From Palsa-1400 sp036501625 (GTDB taxonomy: Bacteria; Verrucomicrobiota; Verrucomicrobiia; Limisphaerales; Palsa-1400): 64,000 nt of DNA. Under the pieces are notes generated by a model, which saw nothing but the letters and a program-made list of their open reading frames with translations, made no database searches and had not been told where the DNA came from. Below are positions 10,369-17,390 of the stretch, one piece after another (position 1 is the stretch's first letter; each line of letters opens with the position of its first letter). The position numbers and the translations under genes are program-made. The DNA lies in assembly GCA_036501625.1 (NCBI GenBank), contig DASXZY010000069.1:39936-103935 (forward strand), given 5' to 3'.

Positions 10369-11595
10369 ATGCTTTTGCGCGCGCGCATTGTATGCCCGAT
10401 TTCCTCGCCGCCTGTTGAAAACGGGGCAGTTCTCCTCTCCGAAAATCGGATTATAAGCGCTGGCGCCTGGCCCGATGTCGGGCCGCGCGCTTCCGAACCG
10501 GCGGTGGATTTGGGCGCGGTTATTCTGATGCCGGGCCTCATCAACGCGCACTGCCATCTCGACTACACCAACATGACGGGACTCCCGCCCCAAAAGAAGT
10601 TCCCGGATTGGATCAAGGGACTGATCGCGATAAAGGCAGGCGCCAGCTACACCGATTATGCCGAGGCGTGGATTCGCGGCGCCAAAATGCTGGCCTCCAC
10701 CGGCACAACCTCGGTGGCCGATGTGGAAGCCGTGCCCGAATTGCTGCCGGAAGTCTGCTCCTCGACGCCAGTGCGCGTGTTTTCGTTCCTGGAGATGACG
10801 GGCATCAAGAGCCGGCGCCGGCCTGCGGACATCCTGCGCGAAGCAGCCGCTAAAGTTAAAAGCATCACGTCCGCGAAAGCGGCCGCCGGCCTTTCTCCGC
10901 ACGCCCTTTATTCGACCACACCCGAGCTGTTGCGGCAGTCGGCGGCGCTGGCGCGCCGGCGGCACTGGCGGGTGACAATGCATTTGGCGGAATCGCGAGA
11001 GGAACACGAAATGTACACCAGCCGGAGCGGCCCAATGTTTGATTGGCTCCGGCGCCAGCGTGACATGTCAGACTGCGAAGGCCCTTCGCCGGTGCAGCAA
11101 GCCAGCCGCTACGGCCTGCTTGGCCAGAATTTCCTGGCCATTCACGCCAACTATCTTGACGACGCCGACGTCGTGGCCCTGGCCAAGTCCGGCTCCAGCG
11201 TCGTGCATTGCCCGCGCAGTCACGCTTATTTCAAGCACGCGCCGTTTCCATATCAAAAGCTGTGCGCGGCCGGCGTCAACATCTGCCTGGGCACCGACAG
11301 CCTCGCCAGCGTTTTGCCAAACCGGCGCGCGAAGCCAGAGTTGAATATGTTCCCAGAAATGCGGACTTTTGCCGCCGCGAATCCCGGCGCGACTCCCGAT
11401 ACCATCGTCCATATGGCCACTGCTCACGGGGCGCGGGCGCTGGGCTGGGAAGACCAGATCGGCGGACTGTTCCCCAACGGCTTCGCCGATTTGATTGCCA
11501 TTCCGTTCGACGGCAAGCTGGAGGATGTGTGGGATGCGATTGTGCATCATCCCGGCCGCGTTGCCTCCACCATGATCGATGGAAATTGGATTTGA
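10369..11595 (+). CDS. Amidohydrolase of the chlorohydrolase/deaminase family
   Basis: A 408-residue cytoplasmic metal-dependent hydrolase of the TrzA/AtzA/S-adenosylhomocysteine-deaminase group. HCH at residues 61-63 (motif MPGLINAHCHLDY), MHLAES, FLAIHANYLDD and LGTDSLAS provide the expected metal ligands in order. Such proteins deaminate purine or pyrimidine derivatives; aminodeoxyfutalosine deaminase of the futalosine menaquinone pathway is one candidate, but no other menaquinone gene is in the window, so the substrate stays open. It starts 34 bases after hpf on the same strand, and the next gene begins 44 bases after its stop. Confidence 0.87.
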   Translation: MLLRARIVCPISSPPVENGAVLLSENRIISAGAWPDVGPRASEPAVDLGAVILMPGLINAHCHLDYTNMTGLPPQKKFPDWIKGLIAIKAGASYTDYAEAWIRGAKMLASTGTTSVADVEAVPELLPEVCSSTPVRVFSFLEMTGIKSRRRPADILREAAAKVKSITSAKAAAGLSPHALYSTTPELLRQSAALARRRHWRVTMHLAESREEHEMYTSRSGPMFDWLRRQRDMSDCEGPSPVQQASRYGLLGQNFLAIHANYLDDADVVALAKSGSSVVHCPRSHAYFKHAPFPYQKLCAAGVNICLGTDSLASVLPNRRAKPELNMFPEMRTFAAANPGATPDTIVHMATAHGARALGWEDQIGGLFPNGFADLIAIPFDGKLEDVWDAIVHHPGRVASTMIDGNWI

Positions 11596-11639
11596 GAAAA
11601 TCTGTTGAAAAATCTCCGCATCTCGCTCTTAATCGCAAC

Positions 11640-12554
11640 ATGACGCGACGAACCTTTGTCAAAACCGCTGCCACAGCGGCTGCCGCTATGAATGTATTTG
11701 ACGTTTCTGCCGCCGGGGTTTCCTGGCCCATCGGCTGTTTTAACCGGCCCTGGATGCAAAAATTCGGCGCGTCCGTTGTGCCCCCTTCCGTGCCGCAACC
11801 GGCCAATTGGGGCTTGGACATCGCGCTGGCAGGGATCAAGGAAGCGGGTTACGCGACGATGGGCCTGCTGACCGCCATGCCGGAGGAGCCTTTTCTGGCC
11901 GCCGAGTCGAAGGAACGTTACCTGCCTGAGCTGGCCAAGCGCGTCGCCGATGCGGGTTTGACTGCCTCCATGGGCGCGCTGCGGATCAATTTTGACGCGT
12001 CCCAGGACGCGATTGTCAAACAAGTGCGCAAGCAGATCGACCACGCCCAATTTCTAAAAGTGGAATGGCTGCTGACGTTTGGCTTCGACAAAAAAGCGGA
12101 CGGCCAAAAGTTTTACCACGCCATGGCCGATGCCGCGGATTACGCCCAGGAACGAAGCGTCAAGCTGGTTCTTAAACCGCACGGCGGCGGCAGCGGCGCC
12201 TCGGAGGAAATTCTTCGCTGCCTCAAGGAAGTCAACCGTCCCAATTTCAAAATCTGGTACGACGCGGGCAATATTATCTACTACACCGCCAAGGACCCGG
12301 TGGAAGAATTGAAACCCGTCGCCCAATACGTCACCGGTTTTTGCGCCAAGGATTGCGGGGAAAAAGAGGGCAACGTCATGATCCAATTCGGCGAGGGCAA
12401 AGTGGATTTTCTGGGAGTTTATCGGGAGTTGAAGAAAGCGGGGTTCAGCGGGCCGAGTTATGTCGAATGTGCCGGGGGCAAGACGCTTGCCGAAGTCACC
12501 GCCGGCGCCAGGGCCAACCGGTTGTTCCTCGAAAACATCATGACTTCGCTTTGA
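11640..12554 (+). CDS. Tat-exported sugar phosphate isomerase/epimerase-like TIM barrel
   Basis: A 304-residue protein of the xylose-isomerase-like (AP endonuclease 2) superfamily. The twin-arginine start MTRRTFVKTAATAAAAM predicts export by the Tat system. Family segments include VLKPHGGGSG, IWYDAGNIIYYT and a C-terminal SYVECAGG glutamate that would bind the active-site metal. Many such proteins occur in Planctomycetes and Verrucomicrobia and act on sugars or inositols; the substrate here is unknown. A longer frame reaching into the amidohydrolase gene was rejected because the Tat signal starts at 11640. Its stop is 2 bases from the convergent porin gene. Confidence 0.88.
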   Translation: MTRRTFVKTAATAAAAMNVFDVSAAGVSWPIGCFNRPWMQKFGASVVPPSVPQPANWGLDIALAGIKEAGYATMGLLTAMPEEPFLAAESKERYLPELAKRVADAGLTASMGALRINFDASQDAIVKQVRKQIDHAQFLKVEWLLTFGFDKKADGQKFYHAMADAADYAQERSVKLVLKPHGGGSGASEEILRCLKEVNRPNFKIWYDAGNIIYYTAKDPVEELKPVAQYVTGFCAKDCGEKEGNVMIQFGEGKVDFLGVYRELKKAGFSGPSYVECAGGKTLAEVTAGARANRLFLENIMTSL

Positions 12555-12556
12555 AC

Positions 12557-13870
12557 TCAGAATTCCCAATGAATCCGCGCGCCCAGCACTGAGATGGGGC
12601 CGCGCGCGCGGTTGAAGGCGGGATCAATGATGAATTGGCAATCGGCCGTGAAATGCAAAGCCTTCCACACTTGAACGTTGTAGTAAGTTTCCATTGCTTT
12701 TTCCAAGCCGTAGTTGAGCGCGCCGTCACCGGCCAGAATGCCCAGGCCGCCATCCGCAAGGAATTGCTGGTGGATGCGCGAGGCGGCGCTAATAACGCCA
12801 GCCAGGCCGAATGAGTCATTAGGACGGTCCCACATATCTCCATTGAGGCTGACGCCCATGGATGCGGAATCGTCCACGTCACTGTAAGCCCAGGCTTGCG
12901 CATGGCCGTCGCTCCATCCCACGCGGGAGAACAGGCCGACATTCTTGAAAACTTCCTGTTCGATGTTAAGGCAGAATCCGTATTTGCAACGATAGGCCTG
13001 CATGGCCATGATATCCGCCGGATGCGGGCCATCGACGGCTTCAGCGTAACTGCCCATGTGGGCGCGATTGAGGTAAGCCAAAAAACGAACCGCCCCGGGA
13101 TGTCCGCCCAGATGGAAATCCCGCTCCAATTCCGTGACCATTCCCCACGCCTTCAAATAGGCCTGGTCGATGCCCAGCCCATTGGCCTCGCGCGGCATTT
13201 GGAAGAAGCCGTAGCGCAACGCCCATTGGGGCCAATATAATTCGCCCGCCAGCCCAGTCATGTAGCCCAGGCTGTTGGCCGGATAATCCCAGGCCTCATT
13301 GCCAACGAAGGCCCAGTTCATGAATTGTTTCGACGGGTCGGACGCATACGCATTGTTGTCAAAAATGTCCAATAAGCTGATTTCCCCAAGCGTCACAACC
13401 AGGCGCGTTTCGTCCTGGCGGCTGGCCAGGTGCAGGAGGTCGTCCGGCACGTCCCGCGCCGCGCCGCCGAGGTTGATCGTTTGGCGGATGAAGGCGCGCG
13501 CGAGGCTGATGTCGCCGATAGGCGCGCCCCGTTTGTAGGCTGCGGCGTTGGGAAAGGCCTCGATCCCGAACGTCTTGCTCAGGCCGAATCCCTGCCAGGA
13601 CAACACGTCAAGATGGAATTCCGCTCCACGCCACAAACGCAAGCCGCCAAAGAGGTCCGCGGAAATGGTTTCCGCCGATTCGAAGCGATTGTTCAAGCTG
13701 TTGGGACCTGAGTACTGCGCCGGGAAGGAGGGGTGCAACTGGCCGATGTCCGTATTGGCCGCGTGGAAATTCCACCATGGCAGCGCGACGGGAGCGTTGG
13801 AGCCGGCGTCCTGCCCGGCGGACGCGAATGCAAGAAAAGCGGCGGCGGTTGTCAATATAAGGAGCCTCAT
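12557..13870 (-). CDS. OprB-family carbohydrate-selective porin
   Basis: An outer-membrane beta-barrel of 437 residues. A cleavable signal peptide (MRLLILTTAAAFLAFASAG) is followed by the aromatic-rich barrel pattern and ends in ...GARIHWEF, with the terminal Phe typical of proteins inserted by the BAM complex. Segments such as YLKAWGMVTELERDF, RFLAYLNRAHMGSY and GLAGVISAASRIHQQFLADG resemble OprB porins, which take up glucose and other sugars. ATG 13870 was preferred to the in-frame GTG 13879, since it begins the signal sequence directly. It is divergent from the small lipoprotein gene and not in an obvious operon. Confidence 0.85.
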   Translation of the reverse strand: MRLLILTTAAAFLAFASAGQDAGSNAPVALPWWNFHAANTDIGQLHPSFPAQYSGPNSLNNRFESAETISADLFGGLRLWRGAEFHLDVLSWQGFGLSKTFGIEAFPNAAAYKRGAPIGDISLARAFIRQTINLGGAARDVPDDLLHLASRQDETRLVVTLGEISLLDIFDNNAYASDPSKQFMNWAFVGNEAWDYPANSLGYMTGLAGELYWPQWALRYGFFQMPREANGLGIDQAYLKAWGMVTELERDFHLGGHPGAVRFLAYLNRAHMGSYAEAVDGPHPADIMAMQAYRCKYGFCLNIEQEVFKNVGLFSRVGWSDGHAQAWAYSDVDDSASMGVSLNGDMWDRPNDSFGLAGVISAASRIHQQFLADGGLGILAGDGALNYGLEKAMETYYNVQVWKALHFTADCQFIIDPAFNRARGPISVLGARIHWEF

Positions 13871-13968
13871 CGTTATCACGGGCGCAATGCTTGTAAGTCA
13901 AACATTGGCCGAATGGGAGTTAAAATTGAACAGACAAATGGAATTGGCCTGCTATGGTATAGAACAAG

Positions 13969-14268
13969 ATGCATAAACGGCTGATCCGCATATTTGCCAT
14001 AAGCGCCCTGGCCTGGATGGCCGTCCTGGGCTGCTCCAAAAATGATATCGACACCGCCAAAATCCGGCAGGCCTTCCAATCCGTCTCCGGCCCCGCGAAG
14101 GATTACCTGGACCAGGGTCTGTCGGCGATTGACCAGACTAATTACATTGCCGCGGTCCATCCTTTGAAGAAGATGGCCTATACCCTCAAGCTGGATAACA
14201 ACCAGCGGCTCATTTTGGAGGACACCATTGCCAAAGTCGAAGCCAAGGCGGCGAAGCAAAAAAAATGA
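13969..14268 (+). CDS. Small lipoprotein, function unknown
   Basis: A 99-residue protein whose first 25 residues form a signal peptide ending in the lipobox VLGCSK, so a lipid-anchored periplasmic or outer-membrane location is predicted. The mature part (about 75 residues) is mostly helical, with SAIDQTNYIAAVHPLKKM, and ends in a Lys/Ala-rich stretch KVEAKAAKQKK. No known domain was recognised. It stands alone: the porin upstream is divergent, and the pseudopilin gene begins 76 bases downstream on the same strand. An extended -10-like TGCTATGGT at 13950-13958 lies upstream, but no convincing ribosome-binding site is seen. Confidence 0.7.
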   Translation: MHKRLIRIFAISALAWMAVLGCSKNDIDTAKIRQAFQSVSGPAKDYLDQGLSAIDQTNYIAAVHPLKKMAYTLKLDNNQRLILEDTIAKVEAKAAKQKK

Positions 14269-14344
14269 GGCTCGCCTCCGCCTTTTATTCACTGGCCAAA
14301 CCGATGAGCAAGCCTATATTGAGGGCAGACAATGAGGTGCCCAT

Positions 14345-14998
14345 TTGAAAAGGCTTAAAGGAGGCTTCACGTTGATCGAATTGCTGGTGGTGATTGCCAT
14401 CATCTCGATTTTGGCGAGCATGTTGCTGCCGGCATTGGGCAAAGCAAAAGAGAAAGCGCTCTCGATTGCCTGTGTTAATAATCTTCGCCAGCTCGGCATG
14501 GCCATGCAAATGTATGGCGACGATAGTGAAGACCGGCTTCCAACCTCTTACGCTTCGATTGGCAATCCGAACGAGGGCGGCTGGAATAACCCGACAAACA
14601 TGCCTTGGACAAAATCCCTTTCTCCCTACTACGCCAATGCGACCAATGTTCTGCGGTGTCCCGGCTTCAGCGGGTTTTATAATCGTTCCGGTTACAATTA
14701 TTTCATGGGGTCCATCGCTTTTGCCTACACACTGGATGGCTGGACGCCCAGCAGCGTGAATATGCGCAGCATCATGCTCCCATCATTTTATGTGCTGTCC
14801 GGGGATTGCAATTTCCCCACCTCTCCCACCAATGCCGATCTCAACGACAACGACACCAACCTGCTTTTCAGCCTCCCCTCCCCCACCCATAACAACCGCG
14901 TCAACGTTCTTTTCGCCGATTGGCATGTCAAGAATTACAAGAATTTCAATCCCGCCGACATGACCTTCAGCGCCAGCCTGGCCTCCGTCAACTGGTAA
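14345..14998 (+). CDS. Type II secretion/type IV pilin-like major pseudopilin
   Basis: A 217-residue prepilin-like protein. The class III signal MKRLKGGFTLIELLVVIAII has the Gly-Phe processing site and the +5 Glu, followed by the hydrophobic helix and ALGKAKEKALS. The end, with NVLFADWHVKNY, matches the H-x9-DG (DUF1559-like) pseudopilins that are highly expanded in Verrucomicrobia and Planctomycetes. Translation starts at TTG 14345. GAGGTG at 14334-14339, 5 bases upstream, fixes this choice. No secretion-apparatus gene is nearby, so the protein is either an orphan substrate of a PilD-like peptidase or a surface structure component. Confidence 0.9.
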   Translation: MKRLKGGFTLIELLVVIAIISILASMLLPALGKAKEKALSIACVNNLRQLGMAMQMYGDDSEDRLPTSYASIGNPNEGGWNNPTNMPWTKSLSPYYANATNVLRCPGFSGFYNRSGYNYFMGSIAFAYTLDGWTPSSVNMRSIMLPSFYVLSGDCNFPTSPTNADLNDNDTNLLFSLPSPTHNNRVNVLFADWHVKNYKNFNPADMTFSASLASVNW

Positions 14999-15010
14999 CG
15001 GCCGGTCTTT

Positions 15011-15742
15011 CTATTCTGGTTTTTCGCTCGCGGTCAGGGCCAGGAAGACATCTTCGAGCGCGCCGTGGGAACCGGCTTGCAGGCGCAATTGATCGCGCGT
15101 CCCAATGGCCACCAGGCGGCCGCGAAACATGATGCCTATTCGGTCTGCCATTTCTTCGGCGATTCCCAATTGATGGGTGGAAAGGAAAATCGTGGCGCCG
15201 TTGCGCGTGCGTTCCTTCAGCACGTCTTTGACCACGCGCGCATGTTGCGGGTCCAGGCCGACCATCGGCTCGTCGATGACAAGCACCTCCGGATCGTGCA
15301 GCAAAGCCGAGACGATGGCCACGCGTTGCCGGGTGCCGTGCGAAAGGCCCTCGATGGGCCTGCTGATGAACGGCTCCAAATGAAAACGGTCAACCAGCGC
15401 GCGGCTGGCCTCTTCAATCCGGCTCTCGCTCATTTGGAAAACGTGACCCGTGAAGCGCAGGAATTCCCACGGTGTCAATTTATCGTAAAGAAAAGGAAAG
15501 TCCGGCACATAGGCCAGCCGGCGGCGGGCTTCCAGCGGATCGCCTTGCACATCAAAACCAGCCACGCGCGCGGTCCCGGCCGTCGGCCTGAGCAATCCCG
15601 CCAGCACGCGAATCAAAGTGGTTTTTCCGGCCGCATTGGGACCGAGGACGGCGAAAAACTCGCCGCGCTCGACCTTGAGACTCAGGTCATCGACCGCCAC
15701 CAGATCGCCGAATTTCTTGGTCAGATGTTGCAGTTCGATCAT
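15011..15742 (-). CDS. ABC transporter ATP-binding protein (ABC-2/CcmA type)
   Basis: A 243-residue nucleotide-binding subunit. Walker A reads GPNAAGKTT, the signature loop is LSHGTRQRV rather than LSGGQ, Walker B with catalytic Glu is VLVIDEPMVGLDP, and the switch His is in LSTHQLG. The deviant signature is common in ABC-2 type exporters. No membrane permease lies beside it: the adjacent genes encode a membrane-anchored unknown protein and a LysM lipoprotein. The partner is therefore elsewhere or the unknown neighbour replaces it. It follows the upstream gene by 2 bases, so the three genes 17237-15011 probably form one transcript. Confidence 0.92.
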   Translation of the reverse strand: MIELQHLTKKFGDLVAVDDLSLKVERGEFFAVLGPNAAGKTTLIRVLAGLLRPTAGTARVAGFDVQGDPLEARRRLAYVPDFPFLYDKLTPWEFLRFTGHVFQMSESRIEEASRALVDRFHLEPFISRPIEGLSHGTRQRVAIVSALLHDPEVLVIDEPMVGLDPQHARVVKDVLKERTRNGATIFLSTHQLGIAEEMADRIGIMFRGRLVAIGTRDQLRLQAGSHGALEDVFLALTASEKPE

Positions 15743-15744
15743 GC

Positions 15745-16554
15745 CTAAAAGTGCTCGAAGATGTCATTGCGCAACATGATCTTATCCGGCAAATCCACGC
15801 GCAGAATTTCACCCACCTGGCTCGTATAAACGACAATGTGCCGGCCCAGCAAGACCGTTTCCAGCCGATAGGCCCGCGCTTTGGTGTGGCCGAATTGTAT
15901 CCAGTCCTCGTGCGCTTCCCATTTCACAGCGCCGGCCACGCGAGTGAGTGAATCCTTCGAGGGCGCCAGTCCGGCCACCCCAAGCAAGCCTAGGGCTGCC
16001 GTCCCGCCGAAGTCAGCCCAGAGCGCGTCCGGATTGCTCAAGTCGGAAAAGCTCAACGTCTTTTGCCAGCTTCCGCCCGCGCCCTCCACTTTTACCACCA
16101 CTCTCTCGGCGGCCGCGGAAGCAAACACGTCCCAGATGAGAGGCCGCTGGCTAACCCGGATATGAAAGGCCTGCCACGTGTGATTGGTGGACAAGTCCAG
16201 GTTGGCTTCGAATCCCAGGCGATTTGTGTGGGACAGGGTCGCGTTGCCGCCGAAGTTTAGCGAGTATCCGGTGACCTGTTCGCTCAATCCATCGGGCGCG
16301 TAATCGTTGTCCAGAATTTTATTGGAGGCCAGCGGCGAATTGCCCACCGTGGCCGACCAATGGCAACTGCCGGTTCGCTTGTCATGGTCATAAATATCGA
16401 GCGAGGAAAGGTCCGGCGCGGTCAGAATTTTTTCCCAAACCACCTTCGGCGGAAGCGCGCTGCCCGTATGCGCGCCTGTCTGGGAACGCCAGAGCAAGTA
16501 GTTCATCGAGAGCCAGAAACAGACGATGGCGAAAAAGAAAATCCGGGAGCGCAT
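15745..16554 (-). CDS. Membrane-anchored protein of unknown function
   Basis: A 269-residue protein with one N-terminal hydrophobic segment (RIFFFAIVCFWLSMNYLLW), which looks like an uncleaved signal anchor. The rest is soluble and beta-rich, with no motif recognised; WEKILTAPDLSSLDIYDHD and HLDLS-type segments suggest a secreted beta-sandwich. ATG 16554 was chosen. A GTG at 16563 would overlap the upstream stop in a GTGA arrangement and is also credible. It sits between the LysM/TPR lipoprotein and the ABC ATPase with almost no spacing, which suggests a shared role in envelope export or assembly. That link is inference only. Confidence 0.7.
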   Translation of the reverse strand: MRSRIFFFAIVCFWLSMNYLLWRSQTGAHTGSALPPKVVWEKILTAPDLSSLDIYDHDKRTGSCHWSATVGNSPLASNKILDNDYAPDGLSEQVTGYSLNFGGNATLSHTNRLGFEANLDLSTNHTWQAFHIRVSQRPLIWDVFASAAAERVVVKVEGAGGSWQKTLSFSDLSNPDALWADFGGTAALGLLGVAGLAPSKDSLTRVAGAVKWEAHEDWIQFGHTKARAYRLETVLLGRHIVVYTSQVGEILRVDLPDKIMLRNDIFEHF

Positions 16555-16559
16555 GGCGG

Positions 16560-17237
16560 TCACGGCAAGGCCAGGCTCTGCCCGACGCGCAGCCGGCGCG
16601 GGTCCACGCGCGGATTGGCCGCCAGAACGGCGCTGGCCTTGACGCCGTATTCCACGGCAATCGAACTGATCGTTTCGCGTTGCTTGACGACATGAAGCCG
16701 GGGATGAGACGAAGCGGCGGGGGCGTCGGAAAGCGGCGCTGGCTTTCTGGCCTCGGAATGGTTCGCGGCGGGCGCGTGCTGCCAGGCGGCCAATTGATCC
16801 TTTAGCGCCAGGTTTTCCGCTGTCAACCGATCCACCTCGCGCTGAAGGTTGCGGGCCGCGGGCGGCGCAAATTCCGAGTTGGCCAGCTCCTGTTTGCAAC
16901 CCCGGATGCGGTCTTTGACCAATTGGGCATCGTCGGAGTCGCGCAAACAATTGAGATGCTGTTCGTAATGATAAATAGCCGCCGCGTAATCATTGAGCTT
17001 GTCATAAAGACAGCCCAACTCAAAATGGGCCGCGGACGACTGCGGATTGGTTTCCAGGGCCTTTTCAAACTCCTCCACCGCGCCCTTGTAATCCTGGCTG
17101 TTAACCAGCGCGATGCCCCGCTGGAAATGCGGGTCCTTTTGCTCATCCCCATGCTTGTCATCCGGCGCGCATGCGCCCAGGCAGACCGCCAGCGCGAGCA
17201 CCCCCGCGACATTGCCCATGACCCGCAACAGCAACAT
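16560..17237 (-). CDS. Lipoprotein with TPR and C-terminal LysM domain
   Basis: A 225-residue envelope protein. The signal peptide ends in LGACAP, a lipobox. Residues about 35-110 hold tetratricopeptide-like repeats (GIALVNSQDYKGAVEEFEKA and HFELGCLYDKLNDYAAAIYH), residues about 125-150 form a short coiled coil, and the C-terminal 45 residues are a LysM peptidoglycan-binding domain (VVKQRETISSIAVEYGV ... ANPRVDPRRLRVGQSL). It probably bridges a lipid anchor and the cell wall. It is the first of three close-packed minus-strand genes with the unknown membrane protein and the ABC ATPase. Confidence 0.85.
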   Translation of the reverse strand: MLLLRVMGNVAGVLALAVCLGACAPDDKHGDEQKDPHFQRGIALVNSQDYKGAVEEFEKALETNPQSSAAHFELGCLYDKLNDYAAAIYHYEQHLNCLRDSDDAQLVKDRIRGCKQELANSEFAPPAARNLQREVDRLTAENLALKDQLAAWQHAPAANHSEARKPAPLSDAPAASSHPRLHVVKQRETISSIAVEYGVKASAVLAANPRVDPRRLRVGQSLALP

Positions 17238-17390
17238 GCCGTTAATCTAATTCCCTTCGCCCCAAGTTCAATGAGCAATTTCGGGCGGCCGTTCGCTTGA
17301 ATGTCCCTTGAAATGGGCACGTGGAGCGGCGTTCGTTGGGGGCAAATCCGCACTGGCACCGAGCGCCGACATGAACTACGGTTCAGCGGG

